From CAYMKL01 sp964390805 (GTDB lineage: Bacteria > Chloroflexota > Anaerolineae > VGOG01): a DNA stretch of 64,000 nt. A program made the translations under genes and the position numbers. Each line of letters starts with the position of its first letter. The first letter of the stretch is position 1. This document shows positions 23,169 through 32,076 of the stretch, in pieces. The stretch lies in the NCBI GenBank assembly GCA_964390805.1, contig CAYMKL010000006.1, positions 28,766 to 92,765 of the forward strand. The letters run 5' to 3'. The notes under the pieces are model-generated. The model searched no databases. It was given only the letters and a program-made list of their open reading frames with translations, and was not told the DNA's origin.

Positions 23169-26051
23169 TCACAGCGACTCCTCCAACCGGGCCAGCAGAG
23201 CACCGGCCTCGTCGTAGGCCACGCGGTAGGTGTAATCCGGCGGGCCGTCGCAGGTGGCCAAGTGGCGGGCCTGCTGCGCATGGGCCAACGCCGCCTCTCG
23301 ATCCCCCTTCTCCAGCGCCATCTCCGCCAGGAAGAGGTGCACGTCGGCGCCTTGCAGCACGTACTCGCTGCGTTCGGTGATGATCAATGCTTCCCCGGCC
23401 AGGCGCAGCGCCTCGTCGGTATGCCCCTGGTCTCGGCGCAGACGAGCCAGGTCCAGCAGGATGTATGCCTCGTGATCCACCATGTTGATGCCCCGGCAGC
23501 GGGTCAGGGCCTCGGTCAGGTGGCGGTCGGCATCGTCGAGGCTTCGCCCTGAGCCTGTCGAAGGGTCGCCGCTGGCCCAGTGCGCCGCGCCCAGCAGCCA
23601 GTGGGCGCACACGTAGTCCCGCTCGTACGGGGACCAGGTTCGGGCCGTCTCGTCCGCCAGTTGCAGCGCCCTCCGGGCGGCGGCCAGTCCCTCAGCGTGC
23701 AGGGGCGCAGCGTGCTCTGCCCCTACAGCCCGCACCCACAGCAGGGCGCGCAGCGTCCGATAGGCCCAGTTCACAGATCCGTAATTTGTCTGTCCTGGTC
23801 CCAGTTCGTCGAACACCTTTTGGGCCGTCAGTAACTCCTTCTCCGCGTCGGCCCACGCGCCACAGTAGGCCAGCAGCCGCCCCAGTTCCGAATGCCCAAT
23901 CGCCTCGTTGAACTCATCCTCAATCTCCCGACAGAGGGCAATACGGCGGCGCAGGCTGGCCTCTGCCGCCCGCAGCGCACCGATGACCAATTGCTGCGTT
24001 GCCAGGTTCCCCAGGTCGATGGCGAGATTCCGCCTATCACCCTCGCTTTCATCCAGGTCCGCCGAAACTTGGAACAGTGGCACAGCACGACCTGGCTGTC
24101 CTGAGAGAGAGTGGGAGTTGGCCAGAGCACATGCAGCCCATGACTGGGAACGCTTGGTTTCCAAGCACGGCGGTTGATCTTCTCCCCCAGGGAATAAGAC
24201 ACTTAGCAGTTCAATCTGCAATTGATAGCTGCCAAGCTGATAATAGGCAGCGCTGTGAAGACGATTCTGAAAGAGCCTGAACGCCTCGTCGTAGAACCCA
24301 GCGCGCACGGTGTGGTGGTAGAGTTCGATCACCGGCGCCAGGTCGTCCAGGGAGTGCACCTGGTCCGGCGGGGGCACGGCGGCGAAATAGTCCCGCAATT
24401 GGCCGTGGGCGGCCTGCCGCTCGGGATCGCCCAGCCGGTCGTACGCGTAACGTCGCACAATGGGGTGCAGGTCGTAGCGTCCTTTCTGGCGGTCGTGGTG
24501 CAGCAGGCCACGGGCCACCAGGTCGCGCAGGTCAGCATCCAATCCGTAGGGGCGGGGCAACCCCGCCCCTTGCGGCGATGGGAGCGATGGGGGTGATGGG
24601 GCCGAGGGAACCTCGCCCCTACCGATGGCGGCGATGGCCTCGTAGCCCACCGCGCCGCGGAAGCAGGCGATGCGACTGAGCAACCGCTGGCGTCCGGGCG
24701 TCAGGTTGCTGTAGGCCTGCCCCAGCACGTGGTGCTGGCGCTGCTTCAAATTGCCGCTCACGTCCAACCGCCGGGCGGCGGCCACGTCGCCGGGTTGCTG
24801 TGGATCACGCACGGTGAGACCGGCCAACAAGCGCAGGCTCAGCGGGTGGTAGCCGTAGGGGGCGCAGGCCGCCTGGATCTCGGCCCGCGCGCCGCGGATG
24901 CCCTGGGCACGGAAGAAGGCCACCGCGTCGGCCTTCCCCATCTGGGTCAGCTCCTCCTCGCAGCAGCCCTGCAGCAGGTCGCCCCCGTGGACTTGCAGGA
25001 TGCGGGGCAGCAGCCGGGTGGTTAGGAGGACCTTGCCGCGGATGCCCGGCAGGGTGGCCACGCCGCGCAGGAGGTGCTCGGCGAGGGGAGAGATGCAGTC
25101 GCGCTGGCCCTCACCCCTCCCCCCGTCCCCCTCCCCTCTCCCAACATCAGGAGAGGAGAGGGGGTGGTCGCCGAGGTAGGCGGCGTTCATGCTGCTGTAG
25201 GCACGCAGGGCGCGCTCGAAGCCGTCCAGGATGAGCAGCGTGCCGGGCTGGCGCAGCAGCCGCAGCAACTCGTCGGCCTGCTGGCGGGGGCCCAGGCGGG
25301 ACGCACCTCGCAGGTGCATTGCACTCTGCAGGTAGCCCAACGCCTCCCGCAGGAAGGAGTCGAACTCCCGCTCGTCGTAGAAGCCCCACCAGACGACGCG
25401 AGGCCAGGCGGCGGGGTTCACGTCGTGCAGCAGCCAGTGCCAGGCCAGGGCGGACTTGCCGAAGCCACCCAGCGCACGCAGCACCAGCAGGGAGTGACCG
25501 CTGTCGGCGTGGAGCCAGCGGCTCAGCATCTCCCGCTCGGCCAGCCGCCCGGTGAAGTTGGGCGGCATGGGGTAGGGATGCTTCAGGAACCATTCCTCCC
25601 GGCGGGGTGGCTCTGGTGCTTCCTGCATGGGCGGCGCGCCCAAGGCAGTAAGGAGCTGCGTCCAGGCGAGGTCGCGTTCCTCCGGGTCGGTGAAGTCCAC
25701 GTAGGTCAGGTAGCGGATACGTAGCGGCAGATCGCACCTTTCCTTCAGCAGCGGGATCAACCGGCGCTCACGGTTGGCCGGATCGAGCACCTGGAGCATC
25801 AACGTCTCGAACTCGGTCCAGGCGCTGGTCAGGTAGGCGGGCGTCAGTACGAGTAGCGTCTTGCGACTGGTCAGCACGGCCCGCTCCATCTCGGTGACGC
25901 TGGGTGCGCCGGGCTCGAAATCGCGGTAGTCCATGATGACCTCCAACCCCGCTGCCTCCAGAAACGGTAGTAGCGTTCCCCGTACCCAAGCTTTGTCAGC
26001 GTGGCTGTAGGAGATAAAGACGTCGTAGCGGTATTCTTCCTGTTCGCTCAT
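23169..26051 (-). CDS. TIR-STAND(NB-ARC)-TPR protein
   Basis: I chose ATG 26051 (MSEQEEYRYD) behind GGAGGG. Residues 8-135 are a TIR domain (YDVFISYSHADKAWV). Glu80 in SAWTEFE sits where catalytic NADase TIRs have their Glu. Residues about 160-480 are a STAND ATPase with P-loop LGGFGKS (193-201) and an LLTTRLLPR sensor region. The C-terminal half is TPR-like. The layout matches bacterial STAND immune sensors and signalling proteins that destroy NAD+ on activation; the trigger is unknown. The coding region contains at least four in-frame palindromic repeat insertions (near 23542, 23700, 24546-24624 and 25129-25164). Neighbours are a toxin-antitoxin module and a LysM-FGE lipoprotein. Confidence 0.88.
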   Translation of the reverse strand: MSEQEEYRYDVFISYSHADKAWVRGTLLPFLEAAGLEVIMDYRDFEPGAPSVTEMERAVLTSRKTLLVLTPAYLTSAWTEFETLMLQVLDPANRERRLIPLLKERCDLPLRIRYLTYVDFTDPEERDLAWTQLLTALGAPPMQEAPEPPRREEWFLKHPYPMPPNFTGRLAEREMLSRWLHADSGHSLLVLRALGGFGKSALAWHWLLHDVNPAAWPRVVWWGFYDEREFDSFLREALGYLQSAMHLRGASRLGPRQQADELLRLLRQPGTLLILDGFERALRAYSSMNAAYLGDHPLSSPDVGRGEGDGGRGEGQRDCISPLAEHLLRGVATLPGIRGKVLLTTRLLPRILQVHGGDLLQGCCEEELTQMGKADAVAFFRAQGIRGARAEIQAACAPYGYHPLSLRLLAGLTVRDPQQPGDVAAARRLDVSGNLKQRQHHVLGQAYSNLTPGRQRLLSRIACFRGAVGYEAIAAIGRGEVPSAPSPPSLPSPQGAGLPRPYGLDADLRDLVARGLLHHDRQKGRYDLHPIVRRYAYDRLGDPERQAAHGQLRDYFAAVPPPDQVHSLDDLAPVIELYHHTVRAGFYDEAFRLFQNRLHSAAYYQLGSYQLQIELLSVLFPGGEDQPPCLETKRSQSWAACALANSHSLSGQPGRAVPLFQVSADLDESEGDRRNLAIDLGNLATQQLVIGALRAAEASLRRRIALCREIEDEFNEAIGHSELGRLLAYCGAWADAEKELLTAQKVFDELGPGQTNYGSVNWAYRTLRALLWVRAVGAEHAAPLHAEGLAAARRALQLADETARTWSPYERDYVCAHWLLGAAHWASGDPSTGSGRSLDDADRHLTEALTRCRGINMVDHEAYILLDLARLRRDQGHTDEALRLAGEALIITERSEYVLQGADVHLFLAEMALEKGDREAALAHAQQARHLATCDGPPDYTYRVAYDEAGALLARLEESL
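23542..23564. repeat. short genomic repeat inside the STAND gene (CTTCGACAGGCTCAGG family)
   Basis: Reads in reverse as CCTTCGACAGGCTCAGGGCG and is translated as DPSTGSGRSL within the TPR region. It belongs to the same family as the copies in ligA (about 12193) and at 19119. Confidence 0.7.
24546..24624. repeat. two GTAGGGGC-type palindromes inside the STAND gene
   Basis: AGGGGCGGGG (24548-24557), loop CAA, CCCCGCCCCT (24561-24570), and a related GGGGCCGAGG ... CCTCGCCCC (24599-24620). A third relative lies at 23701-23724 (AGGGGC ... GCCCCT). All are translated in frame, giving a proline/glycine-rich linker. Confidence 0.65.
25126..25165. repeat. CCCTCTCC-type palindrome inside the STAND gene
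   Basis: CCCTCCCCTCTCC followed within 8 bases by its near-perfect complement GGAGAGGAGAGGGGG; translated as LSSPDVGRGEGDG. Confidence 0.6.
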
Positions 26052-26113
26052 CGTCCCTCCTATCGGCGCGGCATCGGGACTCAATCGCCAGGCGGCTACC
26101 ACCTGGCGACAAT

Positions 26114-27496
26114 TTACCGGGCACAGCGGAAGCCGACGTCGTCGTTGGCCAGTTCAACGGCGCTAGCGCTCCGCTCGGTGGTGCGCACCAGATTCTGGTC
26201 GCTGAACCAGCCGCCCCCTCGGATCACCCTGTACTTCTCTCCAAAATAAGGGGAATAGAAGTCACCGCCAGGATAGGCCTTAAACCAGTCGCTCGTCCAC
26301 TCGGATACGTTGCCCGCCATGTCCATCGCACCATAAGGACTGGCCCCGGCAGGGAAGCTCCCTACAGCGGTGGTCCCGCGATGACCTGCCTCCTTCGCGT
26401 TGGCCCTGGCTGCATCCCACTGGTTGCCCCAGGGATAGCTGCGCGCATCGGTGCCCCGCGCCGCCTTTTCCCACTCCGCTTCGGTAGGTAACCTCTTCCC
26501 CGCCCACTGGCAAAAAGCTTTGGCATCGTTCCAGCTTACTTTCACCACGGGATGCTGAGCCTTGTCCTTAGCATAGTACCGCCAGGACGTGTCACCTGCC
26601 TTCTCCGCATCGGTGACATAGCCTGTTTCCGCGACAAACTTCTCAAAGTCCTCGTTGGTTACCTCAAGCTTGTCCATCTCAAAGCCATCAACGAAGACCG
26701 CATGAGGCGGCCTCTCGTCCTCGACATCGCTGCCCATGGTGAACTCTCCAGCAGGGATGGCGATCATGGCCGCCTCTACCGCGGGGCGCGGAGTCGGCGG
26801 GGTCGAGGTTGCCGTCGCCCTGACTTCAGTTGCGGTGCTGGTGGGCGCTATCGTCCCACCCTGGGGGATGATCAACTCCTGGTCTATCTGCAGCCGATTG
26901 GGATCTGATATAGCGTTGACCTCTTGGAGAGCCTCGACTGTAACCCCGTACTGCTTGGCGATGGCACCCAGCGTGTCGCCGGCCTCAACCACGTGGATCA
27001 CAGGCGCGGTGGTCGGTGAGACGGAGGTTGATGTGACTGTAGCCTCTACCTGCCTCTGAGGAATGACGAGCTCCTGGTCTATCTGCAAACGTGTGGGATC
27101 GGAGATAGCATTGACTTCCTGGAGGGCTTCCACGGTAACTCCGAACTCCTTGGCGATGGCGCCCAAAGTATCTCCAGCCTGAACCACATAGATCACCGGC
27201 GTAGGCGTAGGCAAGGCAGGCGTCAGAGTGGGCGGTGGGAGCGTTGCTGTCGCTTCGTACATATGTTGATGAAGCGGCGGCATAAGGTGCATGGGAGTCG
27301 TCGTTACAGGGGCAAGAGTCCTTTCAGGCGGCATCGGCGTGGTAGCGGTAGCCGTCAGCGGGATAAGGGTTGGAGTTTCCTGCACAGGTTGTGATGTTGG
27401 CGTAGCTCGTGCAAGCGTTGGAATTCGCGAACAGGCTGTTGTGGCGAGGACAAACCCCATCGCCACCAGCAAGGCCCCTAGCTTGTTTCTTATCAT
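26114..27496 (-). CDS. lipoprotein with two LysM domains and a formylglycine-enzyme-like domain
   Basis: I chose ATG 27496 behind GGAGG. Lipobox LATTAC, then a Thr/Pro-rich linker. Two nearly identical LysM repeats follow (VVQAGDTLGAIAKEFGV and VVEAGDTLGAIAKQYGV), which bind peptidoglycan-type glycans. The C-terminal 230 residues are an FGE/sulfatase-modifying-factor domain: IPAGEFTMGSDVEDERPPH, LPTEAEWEKAARG, GNVSEWTSDW, IRGGGWF and GFRCAR. This fold occurs in many binding or modifying proteins that are not true FGEs. It lies 62 bases upstream of the TIR-STAND start codon on the same strand and may be co-transcribed. Anchored at the outer face of the membrane; function unknown. Confidence 0.9.
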   Translation of the reverse strand: MIRNKLGALLVAMGFVLATTACSRIPTLARATPTSQPVQETPTLIPLTATATTPMPPERTLAPVTTTPMHLMPPLHQHMYEATATLPPPTLTPALPTPTPVIYVVQAGDTLGAIAKEFGVTVEALQEVNAISDPTRLQIDQELVIPQRQVEATVTSTSVSPTTAPVIHVVEAGDTLGAIAKQYGVTVEALQEVNAISDPNRLQIDQELIIPQGGTIAPTSTATEVRATATSTPPTPRPAVEAAMIAIPAGEFTMGSDVEDERPPHAVFVDGFEMDKLEVTNEDFEKFVAETGYVTDAEKAGDTSWRYYAKDKAQHPVVKVSWNDAKAFCQWAGKRLPTEAEWEKAARGTDARSYPWGNQWDAARANAKEAGHRGTTAVGSFPAGASPYGAMDMAGNVSEWTSDWFKAYPGGDFYSPYFGEKYRVIRGGGWFSDQNLVRTTERSASAVELANDDVGFRCAR

Positions 27497-27529
27497 CGCA
27501 AAACCTCCATTTCGTGTGGCGGGCAAGTT

Positions 27530-28033
27530 TCAGCCACGCTTCTCTGCTCCCCCTTCAACCCTATTCAAGTCCACATGCAAAAAGGGGTTGTCGGTCATCA
27601 GGCCCTCTGCTTTAGCTGCACGCAACATCTGATCGTCGCCGCTGACGAAGACCAGTATGATCTCCTGATCGGCCAGGTTGCGAGCAGCTTCCAACCCGGT
27701 AGCCAGGTGTACTGCATCGCAGCCTTTCAGTGGATGTGCTCGGGGCAAAAGGGCGGCACGGTCAATGAGCAGTCGGGTCACAGCCAAGAGTTGATAGGCA
27801 CCTGTTTCTACGTCATTGGCGAAGTCTCGATACGCATGTTGACCCTGCCGTTTGGTCAATTTGCCCACCCTGATAGAGATGGCAATGGCGGCTGACACCT
27901 CCACGATGGTCATCTCGCTGGTCAGGAATACGTTTTCCGGGTCGGCTGCCAGCAAACGCACCCAGGCACTACCTGGCTCGTCTACGTACCGCTTGACCAC
28001 CACACTGGAATCCCAATAATAGAAGAAGCCCAT
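27530..28033 (-). CDS. PIN-domain protein, VapC-like toxin
   Basis: Starts MGFFYYWDSSVVVKRYVDE, a typical PIN start with the first Asp. SEMTIVEVSAAI carries the conserved Glu, GCDAVHLATGL the middle Asp and FVSGDDQMLRAA the last acidic pair. A probable Mg2+-dependent ribonuclease. It follows the small gene 28045-28368 by 11 bases on the same strand, which is the expected antitoxin position. Confidence 0.85.
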   Translation of the reverse strand: MGFFYYWDSSVVVKRYVDEPGSAWVRLLAADPENVFLTSEMTIVEVSAAIAISIRVGKLTKRQGQHAYRDFANDVETGAYQLLAVTRLLIDRAALLPRAHPLKGCDAVHLATGLEAARNLADQEIILVFVSGDDQMLRAAKAEGLMTDNPFLHVDLNRVEGGAEKRG

Positions 28034-28044
28034 GGCACAATCTC

Positions 28045-28368
28045 CTAGCGACGGCTCGCAAGAATGATTTGCGATAACGGCGGGTCCAGACGCAAGGCTC
28101 TTAACTCAGCCTGAATTTCCCGGCGCTCTTCTTCGGGAATCTGACGCCACTCCTCTGCTGCAGCCAGGATGTGAGGCGGGGGATCCACCAGCAAGCCGGC
28201 CCGGCGCAGCGCAGCTAAACCCCGCTCCTTCTCGCCCAGTTCTGCTTCCGCAACCTCAGTCGCTGGAGTCACTCCTTGCCCTATCGCGATTTCCAGCCAG
28301 TGAACTCCCGTCTCCAGGCGTTCCACTCGCTTGACCAGTTCCTTAAACTGAGCTTCTAAGACAGCCAT
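28045..28368 (-). CDS. small coiled-coil protein, probable antitoxin partner of the PIN protein
   Basis: I chose ATG 28368 (MAVLEAQFKELVKRVERLE) behind GGAGGAAG. The N-terminal 30 residues form a coiled coil. The C-terminus (PPPHILAAAEEWRQIPEEERREIQAELRALRLDPPLSQIILA) resembles the toxin-wrapping tail of VapB-type antitoxins. No clear DNA-binding motif is visible. The role is inferred from position next to a PIN gene. Confidence 0.65.
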   Translation of the reverse strand: MAVLEAQFKELVKRVERLETGVHWLEIAIGQGVTPATEVAEAELGEKERGLAALRRAGLLVDPPPHILAAAEEWRQIPEEERREIQAELRALRLDPPLSQIILASRR

Positions 28369-28468
28369 ATCACTTCCTCCTTCACCGTATTTTGAGCATC
28401 GGCACCGGACATTCCACCAGTGATAACCCCTCGTACAGGATCGCCCTGGTGTTGACACTTTCATTCTG

Positions 28469-28671
28469 TCAACGAATGAAGCAACGAATTTGAATCGTCT
28501 GGTGCAGTGACTCCTTGGAGAACACGTCGTATCGCTCGCGGATCTGAGCGATTTCCCACTCCGCCAAGCGGATCTCTTTTTCGATGAAGGCAGTAACCCT
28601 TTTCGAATGAGTTCGGATTCCGAGATCGCCAACGTGTTGCTCAATTCGAGAGTCAACGCTTGAACATCCAT
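28469..28671 (-). pseudogene. frameshifted antitoxin-like gene
   Basis: ATG 28671 has a strong AGGAGG site and reads MDVQALTLELSNTLAISES up to ELIRKGLL. The homologous continuation (FIEKEIRLAEWEIAQIRERY, then DVFSKESLHQTIQ) is in another frame. The break is at about 28589-28593, where CTG-CC-TTC lacks one base compared with the CTG-GCC-TTC expected. The 3' end also departs from the family pattern. No PIN partner is adjacent. A dead antitoxin. Confidence 0.65.
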
Positions 28672-28789
28672 TTAACACCTCCTGACTTGATCTCTGAGTA
28701 GGCCAGGTCACTGCGCCCGCACAAGAAGTATACCATAGCTCTATCAAGCCTGCAAGTCCCCAATCGCCTCCAGCACCAGTTATGACAGG

Positions 28790-28988
28790 CTACTCCCCCA
28801 CCTCGATAACCAGACGATCCCCCTCCTGCTCGATCTCCGTCCCCATCTCCGCCGAGAGGCCACGTATCTACCGAGAGGCCACGTATGCGCTCGGCGATTT
28901 CGTCGAAGGCGTCCCCTGTGGCCTGGTTGACCTGCATGTAGGAGATGAGCAACGGGATCAGCTCGATGCGCTCTACCAGCGCCGCCTG
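28790..28988 (-). pseudogene. gene remnant broken by a 19-base tandem duplication
   Basis: The minus strand reads LVERIELIPLLISYMQVNQ, ATGDAFDEIAERIRG in one frame, then MGTEIEQEGDRLVIEVGE and a stop in another. Between them is a tandem duplication: CGAGAGGCCACGTAT occurs at 28853-28867 and 28872-28886, unit 19 bases, which shifts the frame. No proper start is visible and I do not recognise the family. It directly precedes the ketopantoate-reductase-like gene's stop codon. Confidence 0.45.
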
Positions 28989-28989
28989 T

Positions 28990-30018
28990 TCACGGCGGCG
29001 CGAGCAAGAGACGCTCCGGCTGGCCTCGGTACTCCTCCCAGGCAATCTCCCCCTTCACAATGCCCATCAACACCGCGTGCAGCGCTCGATTGACGGGCAC
29101 GTCCAGCCCCAGCTCTTGGGCGCACCTGACCACCGCGCCGTTCAGGTACTCCACCTCCGATTTGCCCTTGCCCCTGGACAGGTCTATGTGCAAGGAGGGC
29201 ATCTTACCCCCCCGGCCACGAACGATGACTTTTCGGAGAATGGGGCCCAGCAGCCAGGCGGGCAGGGAGCAGATGGCCCAGGCGAAGAGGGGCACGGGGT
29301 AGCCGGGCAGGGACACCGGTCGCAGGCCCAGGCCCCGCATCACAGCCACCGCCTCGCGGAAGGCAACCTGCTCCAGGGCAAACAGGCGGTCATCGGCAAA
29401 GACCTCATCCGGAGGCATGTCCAGAATGGCCGGGGAAGCATTAGCGATTATGTTAAGGAGTAGCTTGGTCCATTTCATCGCCCGGTAGTCTCGATACACT
29501 GAAGTCCCGAAACCAGCCTCCTGAAACATCTCGTCCAACTCGGCAATTGACTGACTAGGAAGGGTTGGCGCTAGGCCGATGCCGCCCCGCGTCGTGGCCT
29601 GGCTTACCAACCCGGGCTCCAGCACCCTGACCGACAGGGTGATCACCGCCGAGAGAATCGTGGTCTCACCCACAACCTCCGCCACCGCCTCCTCGCCTCC
29701 CACCCCGTTCTGCAGGACGAGGATGGGAACGCCGCGCCGGGCCAAAGGCTCGACCTGAGCCGCGGCCTGGGCTGCATCGTAGGCTTTCACAGTGAGGAGA
29801 ACCAGATCGAACGGCTCATCGGCCACGTCCAGCACACTCGTCACCGCCCGCGCGTCCATCCTTGTGACCCCGCCACCGTCCTCAAGGCCCAAGCCCCGCG
29901 CTCGCACGGCGGCCACGTAGGGCTGGCGACCCACCAGGGTGACCTCGTGCCCCACCCTCGCCAGCCCGTGCCCCACCAGCGACCCAATAGCCCCCGCTCC
30001 AACGATCAAAACCCGCAC
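28990..30018 (-). CDS. ketopantoate reductase family protein (ApbA/PanE)
   Basis: I chose GTG 30018 behind GGAGG. N-terminal Rossmann site VLIVGAGAIGSLVGHGLARVG binds NADPH. KAYDAAQAA, VLQNGVGGEEAVAEVVG and MKWTKLLLNIIANASPA (catalytic Lys, Asn) follow, then the C-terminal helical domain with SLHIDLSRGKGKSEVEYLNGAV. Members reduce ketopantoate to pantoate or other 2-oxo acids. At 342 residues it is longer than E. coli PanE and belongs to the broad, often non-pantothenate group. No other pan genes are nearby, so the true substrate is open. Confidence 0.88.
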   Translation of the reverse strand: MRVLIVGAGAIGSLVGHGLARVGHEVTLVGRQPYVAAVRARGLGLEDGGGVTRMDARAVTSVLDVADEPFDLVLLTVKAYDAAQAAAQVEPLARRGVPILVLQNGVGGEEAVAEVVGETTILSAVITLSVRVLEPGLVSQATTRGGIGLAPTLPSQSIAELDEMFQEAGFGTSVYRDYRAMKWTKLLLNIIANASPAILDMPPDEVFADDRLFALEQVAFREAVAVMRGLGLRPVSLPGYPVPLFAWAICSLPAWLLGPILRKVIVRGRGGKMPSLHIDLSRGKGKSEVEYLNGAVVRCAQELGLDVPVNRALHAVLMGIVKGEIAWEEYRGQPERLLLAPP

Positions 30019-30059
30019 GTCTCTACCTCCAATACCCAATATCTAATATCCAACACCCC

Positions 30060-31208
30060 CTACGCCTTGCTCTCCACTTCTATCAGCGCGTAGGTTTTAC
30101 TCCCCAAACCCAACTCAGCCGCCGCATCAATGTGCTCCTGAGCATCAATGCCCAGGGCATCGGCCAGAATGCGGTCGCCCTGGCGTAGCCCTTTGTCTGC
30201 CGACAGCGAATCCGGCAGAGGGGCAGCCTGATTGATCAGATCCCAACTGGCCTGTTCGACGGCCACGATGTCGGTGGAAGCCAGGATGCCCTGATCCTGT
30301 ACCAGCGGGGTGTCGGCGACGGGCATGCAGTCACATTCAGGCTGCACCTCCAGCAGGAAGTTGAAGTAGAGCACCTTCCCCGGCGCGAAGGTGCTCAGCA
30401 CCGCCTGGGCAGCCTCGGCCAGACCCCGCTGGAACTCGGTAAACTCGCGTCCCTTGTAGATAGCGCCCTCGGGACAGACACGGGCACAGCGTCCGCAGCG
30501 CCAACACTTGTCCTCGTCGAAGGAGATGTCTACTCCGTCGAACAGGACAGCCCCGGTGGGACACACGTGGTAGCACTGCAGGCACATATTACACAGCTCC
30601 AGATTGCGGACCATGTCCATCTCACCCGGTACGTGCAGGTGGCCTCGCGCCCGCTTCCAATCGCCGCTGCGATGGCGGCCGCTGACCCCGCCCATGGCGA
30701 CATTCTTGATCGCGCCGGCGTAACCAGACATGATGTGCCCCTTGCAGTGGGTGACCACCACCATGGCTGGCGCGTCATGGATGGCCGAACTGACACTGAT
30801 CTCACCCAAAATGGGGCCGGCTTTGACCGGCACGTTGTCATAACCGAAGATGCCGTCGGCCAGGATCACCGGAGCACCCATGGACATGGGATTGATGCCA
30901 TGTTGGTTGGCAACCTCCAGGTAGTCCCAGCCCCTGATGCGGGTGCTATCGGTCACGAAGGGTTTGCCGCCGGCTTCCTTGACCCCTTCAACGATCTTGC
31001 GCAGGAAAATAGGCCGCACGATACGATGGGCTCCCTCGGACCCGAGATGGGTTTTCACAGCCACATAGTCGTCGGGCTCGACGCGCTGAGAGAATTCCAG
31101 CCGCTTGATCAGCTCCTCTAGTGTGGCGATCAGGCTATACCTGTAGTCCCACTTGGTGGCCCGCGCACTGGCATAGTAGACTATGCTGGCCTCACTCTTT
31201 TTCGCCAT
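30060..31208 (-). CDS. DUF362 iron-sulfur protein
   Basis: I chose ATG 31208 (MAKKSEASIVYYASAR) behind AAGGAGG. The DUF362 core is present: VKTHLGSEGAHRIVRPIF, FVTDSTRIRGWDYL, VVVTHCKGHIMSGYAGAIKNVAMG. Two [4Fe-4S] motifs are inserted (CNMCLQCYHVCPTGA and CWRCGRCARVCPEGA). DUF362 proteins are redox proteins of uncertain role; a few are linked to corrinoid or other electron-transfer chemistry. It is divergent from plsY and 1 kb from three MttB-type corrinoid-methyltransferase genes, so a link to their redox activation is possible but speculative. Confidence 0.85.
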   Translation of the reverse strand: MAKKSEASIVYYASARATKWDYRYSLIATLEELIKRLEFSQRVEPDDYVAVKTHLGSEGAHRIVRPIFLRKIVEGVKEAGGKPFVTDSTRIRGWDYLEVANQHGINPMSMGAPVILADGIFGYDNVPVKAGPILGEISVSSAIHDAPAMVVVTHCKGHIMSGYAGAIKNVAMGGVSGRHRSGDWKRARGHLHVPGEMDMVRNLELCNMCLQCYHVCPTGAVLFDGVDISFDEDKCWRCGRCARVCPEGAIYKGREFTEFQRGLAEAAQAVLSTFAPGKVLYFNFLLEVQPECDCMPVADTPLVQDQGILASTDIVAVEQASWDLINQAAPLPDSLSADKGLRQGDRILADALGIDAQEHIDAAAELGLGSKTYALIEVESKA

Positions 31209-31303
31209 TCCAACCTCCTTGATATGTTCGAGCAATTGCGCGCAACTTCACTACAGTCTCGGTGTTGTAAACAGTAAACCGGTTTGAGTAGGAGGAAATT
31301 CCC

Positions 31304-31909
31304 ATGGAGATCCTTCGTTACGCGATCATGATAGCCTTCGGCTATTTGATGGGCTCCATCCCCATTGGCTACTTGGTAGTAAAGCTGGCAAAGGGCACTG
31401 ATATACGCCAACACGGCAGCGGCCGCTCAGGGGGCACCAACGTTTGGCGCGCTGCTGGCCTTTGGCCAGCCCTCCTCACCACCGTGAGCGACTTTCTAAA
31501 GGGCATGAGCGCTGTTTTGATCGCCAGAGCTGTGCTGGGCAACTCAGTTGGCGAAGTCCTGGTAGGAGTAGCGGCGGTTGTAGGCCATAACTGGTCGGTT
31601 TTCCTGGGCTGGCGGGGCGGAGCTGGCACCGCCACCAATCTGGGTGTGATCTCTGCGCTATCCCTACCGGTGGCCCTGGCCCTCATCGTAGCCGCGCTCC
31701 TGGTCGTGGTTGTCTCCCGCTATGCCTCTGTAGCCTCTTTGGCGGTGGCCATCCTGGCCCCCACCATCTTCCTTGCCCTGGCCCTCTTCGCTCACCATCC
31801 CCTGCGGCACGCCATCTACGGCCTGCTAGCGGGCGCAATTGTTGTCCTGGCCCTTCGTCGCAACATAATCCGCTTGCTGTCCGGCACCGAGCGGCGTCTG
31901 AGCTACTAG
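31304..31909 (+). CDS. plsY: acyl-phosphate:glycerol-3-phosphate acyltransferase
   Basis: ATG 31304 behind TAGGAGGAAA. An integral membrane protein of about five helices. PlsY motifs are clear: GSIPIGYLVVKLAKGTDIR, then HGSGRSGGTNVWRAAG, and GHNWSVFLGWRGGAGTATNLG. The C-terminal motif is weaker. It makes lysophosphatidic acid, the first step of bacterial phospholipid synthesis, at the cytoplasmic membrane. Length 201 is normal. The terminator at 32077-32117 is about 170 bases downstream. The gene stands alone between divergent and unrelated units. Confidence 0.93.
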   Translation: MEILRYAIMIAFGYLMGSIPIGYLVVKLAKGTDIRQHGSGRSGGTNVWRAAGLWPALLTTVSDFLKGMSAVLIARAVLGNSVGEVLVGVAAVVGHNWSVFLGWRGGAGTATNLGVISALSLPVALALIVAALLVVVVSRYASVASLAVAILAPTIFLALALFAHHPLRHAIYGLLAGAIVVLALRRNIIRLLSGTERRLSY

Positions 31910-32076
31910 ATTCAGTACATCGCAATTGCGAAGATGAGCTGGCTCCAATGCCCGCGTTTCGGCGGCCCTTCGGCCGTAAGCGGAGCGACGCTCAGGACAG
32001 GCGTGGGAGCCGCCTCTGCTTATAGCTGGCGAGCTAGTAGATTATAGCACAACGAGCCGGGGTAGCAAACTCCAGG

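Noticed and set aside
32020..32070. Minus-strand promoter-like TTGCTA ... TATAAT (spacer 16) near 32043
   Set aside because: It would drive transcription antisense to plsY with no gene behind it; probably chance in an AT-rich spot.
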